Notes under the pieces: model-generated
Databases searched by the model: none
Seen by the model: only the letters and a program-made list of their open reading frames with translations
What the model was told of the DNA's origin: nothing
Made by a program: the position numbers and the translations under genes
NCBI RefSeq assembly: GCF_022267325.1
Contig: NZ_JAIZBG010000001.1
Location: forward strand, 872,001 to 936,000
Direction: 5' to 3'
DNA: 64,000 nucleotides
Source of the DNA: Leptospira sanjuanensis
GTDB taxonomy: Bacteria > Spirochaetota > Leptospiria > Leptospirales > Leptospiraceae
Shown: piece by piece, positions 17,764-35,696 of the stretch
Layout: the number at the start of each line of letters is the position of its first letter
Numbering within the stretch: position 1 is the first letter of the stretch

Positions 17764-20151
17764 TTACGCCCCTTCTCCGAGCGAAACCGCAAGCAACGTC
17801 AAATCGTCCGTTAAATCCTGCGATTGTCTGAATCGATATAGACTCCGAAGATGAGAATCCAAAATCTCCTGAATCGGGGTGTAAAGATTTTCCTGTAAAT
17901 AAGAATGAAACCGTTCCTCGCCGTAGAGTTGCATTAGACTTTTATCAAATACTTCGAAGGCTCCGTCCGAAAACAGGAAAAGCCGAAACGGATCCTCGAA
18001 ACGAAACGACTTCGTATTAAATTTAGCGGCGGTTTTTAAACCTAAAATCGGACCCGTTTTCGGGAGTGAAATTTTGGAATTTTTGGAAAGAATCACCTGC
18101 TCGGGATGTCCTCCCGAGGCGTATTGTACGTTTCCCGTTGCGGGGTCCCAATCCAAGACGAACGCCGTAAAAAGGGAATTCAGCGTTCTGAACATGGGTA
18201 GAATTCTTTCATTCAATTGTTCTAATATGATTCCGGGTTCAGAATCGGATTCCTTCAGAGCGTCGTAATCGGCTTTGATAGCCATCGTCAAAAGAGCGGC
18301 TTGGGTTCCGTGACCCGTCGCATCCGCTATAAAGAATCTCCAGCATCCGTTGCCGGTTTTACGAATGTCGTATAAATCGCCGCCGATCGGCCCCATGGGA
18401 AGATATTTGACGCTCCACAAAAACGGCCAGTCCTTGGAATGAGGATTCGGGAACATTGACTTCTGCAATTTTTCCGCTGTCTGCAGATCCGATTGAAGCA
18501 GATTCAACGCTTTGTCCCTCTGAAATTCGAGATTCTTTCTTTGTGTGACGTCCCGAATGATGATTCCGATATAACGATCCTTTTCGACCATCCAATCCGT
18601 GAGCGAAAGTTCGAGAGAGAATTCCGTGCCGTCTTTCCGCAATCCGATCATTTCGATCGGCTTCGGAGTTTTTCTTCTCCGTTTCCAAAGGAGGTAGCGC
18701 CTAACACCGTTTTTGTGTTTGTTCCGATTTCTTTCGGGAAGAATTATTTCCAAGGGAGAATCAAGAATCTCCTCCGCTTCCCATCCGAAAATTTTCACGG
18801 CGCCTTCGTTCCAAAAAAGAATCTTTCCCGATATGTCCGAGACGAGAATCGCCTCCTGAACCGATGCGGAAATCGCCCTGAATTTAATCTGAAGTTCCTG
18901 ATTGAGAATGTCCGTAAACTTGAGCAAACTTCTATATCGAATGGAAATCAGAAGCGATTGAAACGCGATGAACAACAGAAACGTATACGGAACGATAAAC
19001 GGAGTCGGGATAAGTCCCAGACGCGACAACGTGTCGTTAAGCGCTCCGATCAAAAGCAAAAGACAGGAAGCCAGAAACACGAACGAGCCGGTTCGTTTAT
19101 GAAGAATGGCGCGGACCATCACGACAAAAACGACGAGGATCAGCGCGATCATATAATACAAATAGGCCTCTACGAGAAGTTCGAGCGGATCGCCCTGCAG
19201 GAACCAAAAAATTCCGAACGCGATCCAGTTCGGAACGAGAAAAACACGGAAGGCAAGAGTTTTGAATTCGTTCGGGAATAAGGAGCGGAGGTAACTCAGA
19301 AAGACAGCCGCCAATACGAAGAGACTTCCCAAGTCGATTCTGAATTCGAGAATCGGCGGGAAGTTCTGGAATATTTCGAAAATATAATGTTCTTCCGTAA
19401 ACAGAATTCTCAGAGCGAGGACCGCGCACACGGAGGAAAGATAAAGCGACGAGGATTCTTCCTTTGTGAGAAGATAAAAGAAGAAGCTTGAAAATCCGAA
19501 AAACAATAAGGCTCCGAACGTAAGAAAGTCCAGATTTCTTCTCGTTTTGTCCGCGGCGGAGATCGTAGAAAACGTTCCGAGTTCGGGGGTTCTTCGGATG
19601 CCTCCGGCTCCTTCAAACCAATTCGAAATTTCTAATGTGATTTCAAGCGTCGTTTCCTTTTCCCCGATCGGAAAGTGAATGATCGGTTTGCCGATTCTGC
19701 GGATTTCTTTTTTCGGATCGGAGGAAGGGTTTCCGAATTCTAAAGCAAGTTTTCCGTTGATATAAGCTCGATACGCGTTGTGGATCTCATGAAACTTGAT
19801 CGCGTATTCGCCGGGGGCGAGTCCCGTAACTTTGAGTCTATATGTCGCGGTTCCGAATGCGTTGCCTTTGAAGTTCGGGAATTCGCTCGTTTCCCAAAAG
19901 CCGGGAACTTGAATCGCGCCGAGCTTTTCTTTCGAGCCGAATCCTTCCGAGATTTCCCATTCTCCCTCCAAGGGAAGAATACTTCCGCTCTCGAGTGTGT
20001 TTCCGTTTATCGAAAGAATTCCATCCTTCGCTTTGGGAAAGGATTCGACGGAACGTTTGCAATCCGTTGCAAGAAAAGAAACGAAACAGAAGAACGCGAT
20101 CGTTACGAAAATGCGAATCGTTCGTTTCGGCGGTCGAAGCATGACGACCAT
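17764..20151 (-). CDS. Membrane sensor PP2C (SpoIIE-type) phosphatase with PAS domain
   Basis: The 795-aa protein opens with a signal-like segment, then a periplasmic beta-sandwich (about 35-185; 7TMR-DISM extracellular type), about seven membrane segments (190-405), a PAS domain (about 420-530, with FWNEGAVKIFGWEAEE) and a SpoIIE/PP2C phosphatase domain (580-790) with GGDLYD and DATGHGTQAALL. It probably dephosphorylates an anti-sigma-factor antagonist in response to an envelope signal. The gene follows recD by 29 bases. ATG 20142 is an alternative start. No helix-turn-helix or kinase domain is present. Confidence 0.88.
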   Translation of the reverse strand: MVVMLRPPKRTIRIFVTIAFFCFVSFLATDCKRSVESFPKAKDGILSINGNTLESGSILPLEGEWEISEGFGSKEKLGAIQVPGFWETSEFPNFKGNAFGTATYRLKVTGLAPGEYAIKFHEIHNAYRAYINGKLALEFGNPSSDPKKEIRRIGKPIIHFPIGEKETTLEITLEISNWFEGAGGIRRTPELGTFSTISAADKTRRNLDFLTFGALLFFGFSSFFFYLLTKEESSSLYLSSVCAVLALRILFTEEHYIFEIFQNFPPILEFRIDLGSLFVLAAVFLSYLRSLFPNEFKTLAFRVFLVPNWIAFGIFWFLQGDPLELLVEAYLYYMIALILVVFVVMVRAILHKRTGSFVFLASCLLLLIGALNDTLSRLGLIPTPFIVPYTFLLFIAFQSLLISIRYRSLLKFTDILNQELQIKFRAISASVQEAILVSDISGKILFWNEGAVKIFGWEAEEILDSPLEIILPERNRNKHKNGVRRYLLWKRRRKTPKPIEMIGLRKDGTEFSLELSLTDWMVEKDRYIGIIIRDVTQRKNLEFQRDKALNLLQSDLQTAEKLQKSMFPNPHSKDWPFLWSVKYLPMGPIGGDLYDIRKTGNGCWRFFIADATGHGTQAALLTMAIKADYDALKESDSEPGIILEQLNERILPMFRTLNSLFTAFVLDWDPATGNVQYASGGHPEQVILSKNSKISLPKTGPILGLKTAAKFNTKSFRFEDPFRLFLFSDGAFEVFDKSLMQLYGEERFHSYLQENLYTPIQEILDSHLRSLYRFRQSQDLTDDLTLLAVSLGEGA

Positions 20152-20180
20152 TCATAAAGGAGAAAGCCTGAAATCGCAAT

Positions 20181-22045
20181 CTAAATTCTAAAACCGGTAT
20201 CGCGTTTTTGAGAATTGGCGATCCCTCTTTCCCATGTATTCGGATTGCCTGCGAGTATGACTTGGTTTTTCGCTCTCGTGATTCCGGTATAAAGGATCTG
20301 ACGGTTGAGAAGCCGATGCGATCGTTCGTCTTCCGAGGATTCGGGATGATCGGGAATGTAGATTAGAATTGTATCATATTCCGATCCTTGACTTTTGTGA
20401 ACGCTCATGACGAACGCAGGTTCGTGTTCGGGAAGGGTGTCGAGCGCGAAGGGGAATAGTTTTCCTTCGATCGGAAAAACGGCCCTTAATTCTCCCGTGG
20501 TTTCCATTCTCAGAACGATTCCGATATCCCCGTTGAATAACTTTCTACTCGAATCGTTTTGTGTGATCAAAATCGGAAGGCCGACGAAATACAAACGTTT
20601 GGAAAGTTTTTTCGGATATAGTTGCGGGTTTGTTTCGGATTCTTTTTTACGGAACAGATCCCGCGCCGCGAGATTCATGAGTTTATTTTGAACGGCTTCG
20701 ACTCCCCAATAACCTTTTCTGAAAATCGTGAGACAACGGAATTGTTTTAATTCATTCTGAAATTTTTCAACGAACTCCGGCGCGTTCAAATCGACCGAGT
20801 CGTGCGTCTTCCATGATCCGATTTCCGAAATGCGAGGAAAAAGAATCTTATCCCAGAGAGTTTCCGCGAGCTCGTCTCTTGAAAAATGATCGGGAGTTTT
20901 GCTCGCCGAGTTCTGCAACCATACGACCTCGTTTTCATACGTCTTATCCGCGCCGAGAATATCGGTTCTTGGAAACGAATCGTCGATCCTTGTTCCGAGA
21001 TTCAGATTTTCGGGAGAATAACGAAGAATTTCCTCGGCGAGAGTTACGATCTTGGATACGTTTCCCCTTGCGTTCGGTTTCTGGCGGTTGCTTTCTTCGA
21101 GTCTAGAAACGAAATTCTTTTTTTGGGATTCGAGCGTGGAAAGAAAATCGCTTAACACCGCGCCTTTTTCGACGGAAGGGAGTTGGTGCGGATCTCCGAT
21201 CAAGATAAAACGAAAAGGAACGCCCGTCTCCTTCGGCTTTCGCGGAATCGCATTCCATAAAGAAAGCATAATATTCAGATCTACCATGGAAACTTCGTCC
21301 ACGATGATCAATCGATGCGGAAGATAACGTTCCTTATTGTAGTAGAATCCGTTCAACGAGGGTTTGTAGGAAAGAAGTCCGTGAATCGTCTGTCCGCGCA
21401 AAGAACGGATCATTCGAGGATCTCCGATTTTTTGGAGATTTTCCTGGATCGACTCGGTCAATCGTTGCGCGGCTCTTCCGGTCGGCGCTACGAGCGCTAT
21501 CTCTTCGGGAGGAGGGAGTTGTCCGATCGCATTCAAAATTTCTAATAAAAAGGCGACGACCGTGGTTTTACCGGTTCCCGGTCCGCCGCTGACGATCTGA
21601 AAGGAAGAATGCAGGCAGGAAAGAACGGCTTTTTTTTGTCCTTTTTTCAACGGGAAACTTTTGGCTTCCAGTGTATTTAGAATATCCTCGACTTTGCCGT
21701 GATCGAAGTTCGGTGCGGCTTCGTTTTGAATTCTTTCCCGTAAAAGGGATTCCAGTTCGATTTTACTCTGATACGTTTTTTCGAAATAAATCCATTCTTC
21801 GTTTTGGAATTTATCGACCGTGAAACCGGGAGGTTTCGTTTTTAAAAGATTTTTCCATTCTTTTTGAACCGGAACACAAAGGCTTCCTTCCTCCATCGCG
21901 ACCCAAATCGCATTCAGAATTTCTAATAGGATGTTTTCATCCTCTTCGGAAATTCGTTTCGGTTGTTTTTTCTTCGAACCCGTTTCTTCGAGTTCGAGAA
22001 TGTCGTTTTTCAGGCGTTCGATAAAATCGGAAAAGGATTCTTCCA

Positions 22046-22046
<1 letters not shown>
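20181..22046 (-). CDS. recD: Exodeoxyribonuclease V alpha subunit
   Basis: RecD is the 5'-3' helicase of RecBCD, which resects double-strand ends. The 621-residue product has Walker A GGPGTGKTT (near 155), APTGRAAQRL, a DEVSMVD Walker B, RFILIGDPHQLPSVEKG, and the C-terminal SVHKSQGSEYD plus YTGITRAK. The start ATG 22046 overlaps the recB stop (TGATG), a typical coupled junction. An open frame upstream of it is the recB gene read in another frame. Size is normal. Confidence 0.93.
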
Positions 22047-28632
<6,586 letters not shown>

Positions 28633-28739
28633 ACGTATTCTCCGCGGTCTCCGAATTACGAGCATTCCAAGAAATCCGCGGCCTGGCAAGTATTACATTT
28701 TCTCTTGCGTTCGAAGATCGGTTGCAAATTCTAATCTCA

Positions 28740-30185
<1,446 letters not shown>

Positions 30186-30383
30186 CCCGGAATTCGTTTG
30201 TCGGTCCAAATTTCGGCATCCAAAAAAAGATTGCTTTGTATCCGTCGATGTTTCTCACCAAGTCACAAGGACGATAAAAAAGCGGAACAGAGTCGGAAAT
30301 AAAAAATTGAATCTTCTTTTTTCGGATTCGATTCTTGTCCGACTTGCGGTGGGGATCGATACCACCTTTTAAAAGAGGTGTTT

Positions 30384-31472
30384 ATGATTCGTAAGTGGAT
30401 GTTCTTCTTTCTTTTTGGTTCGATCGTCAATTGTGCGGGTTGGGAACGTTTGGTTTCTCCATCCCGCTGGGAAAGGATCGGCACCCCTCAGTATAAAAAC
30501 GCGCAGGTTTTCGTGATCGATCCGCAAGAGGACGTTGAAATCGAAGCGGAAGAAGGAACGAAAATCCGCTTTCCGAAAGGAAGTCTTCTCGCGCAGAACG
30601 GAGGTCTCGTAAGTTCTCCGGTGAGAATCGAAATTTCCGAATATTATAAAAACGAAGATATATTGCTCAGCGGTTTGACCACTGTTTCTTCGGGACGTCC
30701 GATTCAAACCAAGGGAATGATTTCTTTAAACGGTTATATGGAATCCGGCGGAAAAGTAAAAGTGAATCCGAAAAATCCTCCGCAGGTTTCGTTCGCTTCC
30801 TCCTTCGAGCCGGGTTATGAAATGTTTTACGGAACCAAAAACGGCGACGGTGTTTTGGATTGGTCGACACAAACCGCAAAAACGACGAATACTTCCGGTT
30901 TGGAAATGGACAATGATTTTGCCGCAGCTGCCAAGAATAATACGCAAGAAAATTTGAATATTCTAAATATTGAAAACCGTAAGAATGAATCGAAGGGGAA
31001 TCGGATGGTTCTCGCCAAATATCAGAGCGCCTCGTATGCGGATTCTACGGAACGGATTACCGAAAGCGGACCCGCGGAACGGCGGGTTCCCGCACGGAAT
31101 TCGTATTATTATCCGATTTTAAACTTCGGTTGGATCAACTGTGATCGCTTTTTGTATATGGGATTGAAACTGATTCCTTTAAACATAGATACGAATTATC
31201 CGACTTATGAAGATGAGACGACATATCTCCTCATCATTCCTTCCGTGCGATCCGTCCTTCCCGCGTATAAGGATGCAAACAATCGGGTTTATTTTCCAAA
31301 CCTTCCTCCCGGAGAAAAAACGATCCTTTATGCTTTGAAAAAGTCGGGCGTTACCCGTTGGCAGGTTTGGATTCGTGAAACGGTCGTAGGAAAGGAAGAC
31401 AAACTTGTTCCTGAATGGGAATTGGTGGGCCCGAAAACCTTGGAAAAAAGAATCCGTTCTTTGAATTTTTAG
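30384..31472 (+). CDS. Lipoprotein of unknown function
   Basis: The 362-aa product starts MIRKWMFFFLFGSIVNC, a signal peptide with a lipobox-like IVNC, so it is probably lipid-anchored. A beta domain follows (about 35-130) with RFPKGSLLAQNGG, VSSPVRIEISEYY and EDILLSGLTTVSSG. I associate this order (a 'fe-pkgs-l--..-v-i-E-y---dill-gl-t' pattern) with surface proteins of Bacteroidota, whose role is unknown. The middle (about 155-200) is Asn/Lys rich and looks like a linker. AGAGG precedes ATG 30384; GTG 30378 is also possible. It is monocistronic. Confidence 0.7.
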   Translation: MIRKWMFFFLFGSIVNCAGWERLVSPSRWERIGTPQYKNAQVFVIDPQEDVEIEAEEGTKIRFPKGSLLAQNGGLVSSPVRIEISEYYKNEDILLSGLTTVSSGRPIQTKGMISLNGYMESGGKVKVNPKNPPQVSFASSFEPGYEMFYGTKNGDGVLDWSTQTAKTTNTSGLEMDNDFAAAAKNNTQENLNILNIENRKNESKGNRMVLAKYQSASYADSTERITESGPAERRVPARNSYYYPILNFGWINCDRFLYMGLKLIPLNIDTNYPTYEDETTYLLIIPSVRSVLPAYKDANNRVYFPNLPPGEKTILYALKKSGVTRWQVWIRETVVGKEDKLVPEWELVGPKTLEKRIRSLNF

Positions 31473-31534
31473 AAAAAGAGCGACAAGGGCGGACGGAGAA
31501 GGCGGCGTTCGAATCCGCCTGGAATGCGCGGGAG

Positions 31535-31564
31535 AAACGGACGACGTTTACGGTCGTCCGTTTT
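31535..31564. terminator. Bidirectional terminator between lipoprotein and DoxX genes
   Basis: AAACGGACGAC (31535-31545) and GTCGTCCGTTT (31553-31563) form an 11-bp stem with a 7-base loop. T-runs follow on the plus strand, and the leading A-run serves the minus-strand DoxX gene. Confidence 0.75.
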
Positions 31565-31570
31565 ATTATA

Positions 31571-31978
31571 TTATTCTTTGATAATGTATTTATCCGCGGA
31601 AAACTTCCCGCTTCCTAAAACGAACACCACAAAGGACAATAAAAGATAGACGAACGGAAGATTCTTCGCTTGAAACGGATCTTGTGCGTGCGCCATAAAA
31701 AACGCGACGAACATCGTGATGAAGATCGGGATCACCGTAAGACGCGTCAAAAGTCCGATCACGATAAAAATTCCGCAAAAGAATTCCGCGAACACGACGA
31801 GAATCAGCGAAGTCTTGGAGCCGATTCCGATCAAATCCGGAAACATAGGGAGAATTTGGTCAAAGCCGACTAACTTCGGATAGCCGTGGTAGATGAAAAG
31901 GCCTCCGAAAATCAATCTAAGCAGAAGGGCCGCGACGTCCGAGCTGATAGGTTGAAGTCCTAATAGTTTATCTTTCAT
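31571..31978 (-). CDS. DoxX family membrane protein
   Basis: A small integral membrane protein of 135 aa with four hydrophobic segments. The DoxX core is visible as LLLRLIFGGLFIYHGYPKL (about 20-38), FAEFFCGIFIVIGLLTRL and IPIFITMFVAFFMAH. Such proteins are found near redox and stress genes; the reaction they support is not settled. GAGG precedes the ATG. It is convergent with the lipoprotein gene. Confidence 0.9.
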   Translation of the reverse strand: MKDKLLGLQPISSDVAALLLRLIFGGLFIYHGYPKLVGFDQILPMFPDLIGIGSKTSLILVVFAEFFCGIFIVIGLLTRLTVIPIFITMFVAFFMAHAQDPFQAKNLPFVYLLLSFVVFVLGSGKFSADKYIIKE

Positions 31979-32004
31979 GTTTTTTCCTCAAAGATTCCTT
32001 TCTT

Positions 32005-32208
32005 TTAAAACAGCAGAGACTGTATCATGGAGATATATTCCGGCTTCAACCTTTTTTCGGATTTGCGGTCCGTTTTATATTTTGTCTTTCGAGAAGGACG
32101 TTTTTTCCGTTTGAAGGCGAGCGGATGAATCAACAACCGCCCCGTCTTTGTTCCGGATTCTGCCGCGGACGGATCCGCTTTCCCTTCGTCTTTGATTCCC
32201 TTTTTCAT
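32005..32208 (-). CDS. Small basic hypothetical protein
   Basis: A 67-codon open frame with a GGGAG six bases upstream of its ATG. The product is very basic (many Lys/Arg, middle part FKRKKRPSRKTKYKTDRKS), with no membrane segment or known family. Its ATG overlaps the end of the open frame that continues from the AHSA1 pseudogene (ATGA). It may be a real small gene of the DoxX unit or a by-product of that decay. Confidence 0.35.
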   Translation of the reverse strand: MKKGIKDEGKADPSAAESGTKTGRLLIHPLAFKRKKRPSRKTKYKTDRKSEKRLKPEYISMIQSLLF

Positions 32209-32476
32209 AGCGCACTCCCGTCTTCTTCGTAGTACGAGATTCGTATTTTAATACTATAAAATTCTAATGGAGAACGCATCGTGGGTCTGTATTCTCCGCC
32301 GACTCTAAGATCGATTTCACATTCAGGATTCTTAAAATTCTTCGCGCCCGCAATTGTGCCACGTGTTTGGGCGTTGTCCAAACCTTGCAGACGAGCTTTC
32401 TCGGCGCGTCTAAGATTCTCGTGAGAACGAGTTCCCGATCCGAAGTTTCGGCTTGAACGGAGTCGAACTCGCTCAC
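32205..32476 (-). pseudogene. Frameshifted, truncated AHSA1/SRPBCC gene
   Basis: A GTG at 32476 overlaps the MFS stop (GTGA) and opens a reading frame with the AHSA1 start pattern ELVLTRILDAPRKLVCKVW and TPKHVAQ. At about 32360 the frame must shift to continue the homology as AKNFKNPECEIDLRVGGEYR, after which it ends at MRSP near 32268, about half the normal length. The second frame then runs on without family character to TGA at 32205. The intact paralogues at 34573-36758 show what is lost. A sequencing error could explain the shift but not the missing C-terminal half. Confidence 0.75.
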
Positions 32477-33999
32477 GACTCTTCCCCTTTTTCCAAACTC
32501 TTTCTCATCGCGAAAACCGTCACGGCGAGCACCATCGTGATCGCAGCGCAGATCCAAGATACCAATTGGAACGAATCGGTGAACGCCTGTTTGGCGGGAT
32601 CGAGAAGGGCGAGTCCGATCTGTTCGGGCATTTCCTTGGCCACGGCCACGGCGGCGCCTAACGTTCCTTTGGCGGGTGCGATCGACTCCGGCGTAATTCC
32701 CGCGAGACTCACGTTATCCATCCGGTTTTTATAAACCGCCGTGCCGATGCTTCCCAAAACCGCGATCCCGAGAACGCCCCCGAATTCCACGCCGGTTTCC
32801 GAAATCGAGGCCGCCGCTCCCGCTCTTTCCGGAGGTGCGGAACCGACGATCAGATCCGTTCCTAAGATTACAACGGCGCAGATTCCCAAGGAAATGATGA
32901 TCGATCCGATCACTACATAAACGAGTCCCGAGCTGGAATCGACTAATGCGTAAAAGACGAGACCGATCATCGTGAGAATTAGACCGCCCGAAACTACGAG
33001 GATGGGTTTTATTTTTCTTACAAGCATAGGAACCGTAAGCGAGCCCACAACGTTGCCCGCCGCAGCAGGAAGAGTCCAAACTCCCGCCATCAGAGGAGAT
33101 AGGCCCAATACCAACTGAAGATATTGTGCGAGGAAAAGAAAACTTCCGAGTCCCACGAAAATCGTCAGAGAGTTGGCGATGAGGGCCGCGCTGAATGCGG
33201 GCACCTTGAACAACTGCAAATCGATCAACGGATCTTTGAGCGATTGTTGTCTTCGAATAAAGAACGTTCCGATCAAAAAACCGGTACCGATAAAAAGAAT
33301 CGGAAGAATTCCCCAGCCGTTTTCCGCGACTTGTTTTAATCCGTAGATGATGGATAAAACCGAACCCAAGGAAAGGAGCGCGCTCGGTATGTCGAGGCTA
33401 CCCGCGTTCGGATCCTTGAACTCCGGTAAGAGTTTCGGTCCGGCGATCAAAAGAAGAATCATCACCGGAACGCTGAGTAAAAACACGGAACCCCACCAGA
33501 AGTGTTCGAGAAGAAGTCCGCCGATCAAAGGGCCGATCGCTCCTCCGATGGAAAAGCTGGTTCCCCAGATTCCGATCGCAACCGTTCTTTGGTTCGGATC
33601 GAGAAACATATTACGAATCAAGGATAGAGTAGACGGGGCTAAGGTGGCCGCGGTGATTCCGAGCAACGCGCGAGTCGCGATCAGCATCTCGGCCGTCTTG
33701 GAAAACGCGGCAAGCACGGAAGCGATTCCGAATGCGGCGGCGCCGATCATCAGCAGTTTCCTTCTTCCGATACGATCGCCTAACGTGCCCATGGTGACCA
33801 AAAAACCGGCTACTAAAAATCCGTAGATATCCACGATCCACAAAAGCTGGGAACCGGTGGGTTTGAGATCCTCCGTGAGATGAGGGACCGCGAGATAGAG
33901 AACGGTCAAGTCCATCGCGTAGAGGAGACAGGGAAGAGCGATGACCGCCAGACCGATCCATTCTTTTCTTCCCGCGAGATTCGTATTTGTAGTGTTCAT
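32473..33999 (-). CDS. MFS transporter, 14-helix DHA2 drug exporter type
   Basis: A proton-coupled exporter of 508 aa with about fourteen membrane segments. The DHA2 features are visible: LPCLLYAMDLTVLYLAVPHL (motif D1 area), TMGTLGDRIGRRKLL (motif A) and the motif C region with GPLIGGLLLEHFWWG. Members such as SmvA and QacA export cationic or aromatic compounds. It lies 12 bases after the DHFR-like gene in the ArsR-headed island, suggesting a detoxification operon. The substrate is not known. Confidence 0.9.
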   Translation of the reverse strand: MNTTNTNLAGRKEWIGLAVIALPCLLYAMDLTVLYLAVPHLTEDLKPTGSQLLWIVDIYGFLVAGFLVTMGTLGDRIGRRKLLMIGAAAFGIASVLAAFSKTAEMLIATRALLGITAATLAPSTLSLIRNMFLDPNQRTVAIGIWGTSFSIGGAIGPLIGGLLLEHFWWGSVFLLSVPVMILLLIAGPKLLPEFKDPNAGSLDIPSALLSLGSVLSIIYGLKQVAENGWGILPILFIGTGFLIGTFFIRRQQSLKDPLIDLQLFKVPAFSAALIANSLTIFVGLGSFLFLAQYLQLVLGLSPLMAGVWTLPAAAGNVVGSLTVPMLVRKIKPILVVSGGLILTMIGLVFYALVDSSSGLVYVVIGSIIISLGICAVVILGTDLIVGSAPPERAGAAASISETGVEFGGVLGIAVLGSIGTAVYKNRMDNVSLAGITPESIAPAKGTLGAAVAVAKEMPEQIGLALLDPAKQAFTDSFQLVSWICAAITMVLAVTVFAMRKSLEKGEES

Positions 34000-34011
34000 T
34001 TGTGTTGCTTC

Positions 34012-34566
34012 TTACGTTGTTTGATAATAGAGAAGAACGTTTCCGGATCGAAACGTCCTCGTTTGCGTCAGTTTTAATCTAATTCTTTGGTGAATGCCTT
34101 GAAGGAGAGGTTTCCCTCCGCCTAAGAGGACCGGGTTTACGAAAATTCTCAGTTCGTCGATCAGGCCTTCCTCGATCAACGGAACGCTCAAATCCGAACT
34201 TCCGAAAATTGCGATGTCCTTTCCGCGTTCGTTCTTGAGCGTTCGTATTTCTTCGATTAGGTTCGAGGATAGGAGTTTCGTATTGTTCCAATCGGCATTT
34301 TTTAGAGTTTTCGAATATACTACTTTTCTTAATTCGTTCATTTTTGCCGCTACGATCGGATCGTCTCGGAGCGCGTCAGAGGTCGTCCAATAACCGGCCA
34401 TCAATTCGTAGGTGACTCTTCCGAAGAGGAGCGTATCGACGGAATTTAAAAAATCGACCGCGTATTCGTTGAACTCTTTGTCGACGACGTGCCAATCGAT
34501 CGATCTTTGCGGGCCTTCAAAGTAGCCGTCCAACGAAATCATCTGTTGAAGAATCACTTTTTTCAT
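34012..34566 (-). CDS. DHFR-like / RibD C-terminal domain protein
   Basis: A 184-aa protein with the RibD-C fold: VILQQMISLDGYFEG at the start, LLFGRVTYELMAGYW (about 46-60), and IAIFGSSDLSVPLIEEGLIDEL (about 120-140), then PVLLGGGKPLL. It likely binds NADPH as a reductase; true folate activity is not implied. It sits 6 bases downstream of an AHSA1 gene and 12 bases upstream of the MFS gene. This pairing with AHSA1 and ArsR genes is common and may reflect a shared small-molecule stress response. Confidence 0.88.
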   Translation of the reverse strand: MKKVILQQMISLDGYFEGPQRSIDWHVVDKEFNEYAVDFLNSVDTLLFGRVTYELMAGYWTTSDALRDDPIVAAKMNELRKVVYSKTLKNADWNNTKLLSSNLIEEIRTLKNERGKDIAIFGSSDLSVPLIEEGLIDELRIFVNPVLLGGGKPLLQGIHQRIRLKLTQTRTFRSGNVLLYYQTT

Positions 34567-34572
34567 ACGGTT

Positions 34573-35034
34573 TTATCCCTGCATTCTCGCGAGTTCGGCT
34601 TCGAGCTTGTCGAAGTTTTGTTCGTTCCCTTGAATCACGACCTTCTTGGATCGTTCGCATTCTTCGACCGTCTCGAATAACATGCGAAAGGTGATTTTCG
34701 TTTTTTGCGGAGATTCCGTTTCGAACGTGGTCGTCACTCGGAACTTATGACCGGAAATATGATCGAATACGAGTTTTTCCGGCGCGTCGATCGAAACGAA
34801 CACGCTGTGATTCGGATAATCCGTTCCATCGGGTCCGTGCATCGTAAAGCGCCAGTTGCCTTCCGGTTTTAAATCAAATTCGTAAAACGTGTTCGTAAAC
34901 CCTTTCGGTCCCCACCAGCGTTGCAGATGATTCGGATCGGTCCAAGCTCGGAACGCCGTTTCACGCGGCGCGTTTACAATACGGACGCTCGCGACTTCCC
35001 GATCGGCAACGACGGATTCGTTCGAATTAGTCAT
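34573..35034 (-). CDS. AHSA1/SRPBCC domain protein
   Basis: A 153-residue protein of the AHSA1 family. The N-terminal VRIVNAPRETAFRAWTDP, LQRWWGPKGFTNTFYEFDL and WRFTMHGPDGTDYPNH patterns are nearly the same as in the gene at 35697, so the two are recent duplicates or close paralogues. ATG 35034 has AAGGAG upstream; longer frames are not supported. Confidence 0.9.
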   Translation of the reverse strand: MTNSNESVVADREVASVRIVNAPRETAFRAWTDPNHLQRWWGPKGFTNTFYEFDLKPEGNWRFTMHGPDGTDYPNHSVFVSIDAPEKLVFDHISGHKFRVTTTFETESPQKTKITFRMLFETVEECERSKKVVIQGNEQNFDKLEAELARMQG

Positions 35035-35126
35035 GACATTCTCCTTTAGATTTCTTGCATGTATTTCGGATCGATTCTGCTCGGGTAGAATCGCTTCCCC
35101 GAGCATTCGGAATTTACGATTTCCGT

Positions 35127-35675
35127 TTATTTTCCTTCCGCGATCGATTTCATGGAGTTTAAGCCTGCCTCGAAATCTTTTCCGATCATCTGATCCATAT
35201 CGCAGAACAGACCGAACACTTTTGAGAAGAGTTGATTCTTGCCGTACATCGCCCAAGTCACTTTTGTACTTCCTTGCTCTTCGGTGAACGTGAACTCCGC
35301 GGTGTTGTGGGCTTCGAACGGTTCGAAAAAATCCAACTGAATCTTAATTTTAGAGGGAGAATCCGCTTCTATGATTTCCATGCGGCCTTTGCCGATGGAA
35401 TCGTTTCCCGCCCATTCGTAGATCGCTCCTTTGCCCGAAGCCGCTCCGCTGTAGGTTCGCTTCATCGCAGGATCGAGTTTTTCCCAAGGAGACCAACCAG
35501 TCCAAGTGCGATAGTCGTTTACGAGTGCGAAAACTTTTTCGGGCGAAGCCTTGATGTTGGCGGATCTTTCGTAACGAAAGTCGGCGGGTCTTGTGGAAGC
35601 AACGGCTAACGTGCCGAGGATAAACAGGATCAAAATCCCCGCGATTGCGAGCAGGATTGTTTTTAATTTCGACAT
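35127..35675 (-). CDS. Membrane-anchored SRPBCC (polyketide cyclase-like) protein
   Basis: The 182-aa protein has one N-terminal membrane segment (about 5-27), then a START-like domain: IKASPEKVFALVNDYRTW, WSPWEKLDPAMKRTY, and a C-terminal helix starting DFEAGLNSMK. It differs from the soluble AHSA1 paralogues around it. Members of this subfamily are assumed to bind hydrophobic ligands. AGGAG precedes the ATG. The position inside the ArsR island suggests the same regulation. Confidence 0.87.
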   Translation of the reverse strand: MSKLKTILLAIAGILILFILGTLAVASTRPADFRYERSANIKASPEKVFALVNDYRTWTGWSPWEKLDPAMKRTYSGAASGKGAIYEWAGNDSIGKGRMEIIEADSPSKIKIQLDFFEPFEAHNTAEFTFTEEQGSTKVTWAMYGKNQLFSKVFGLFCDMDQMIGKDFEAGLNSMKSIAEGK

Positions 35676-35696
35676 AAGATTCTCCTAATATACTTT

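Noticed and set aside
28633..28739. LexA-type box between recC and recQ
   Set aside because: No TTTG-N5-CAAA palindrome is visible.
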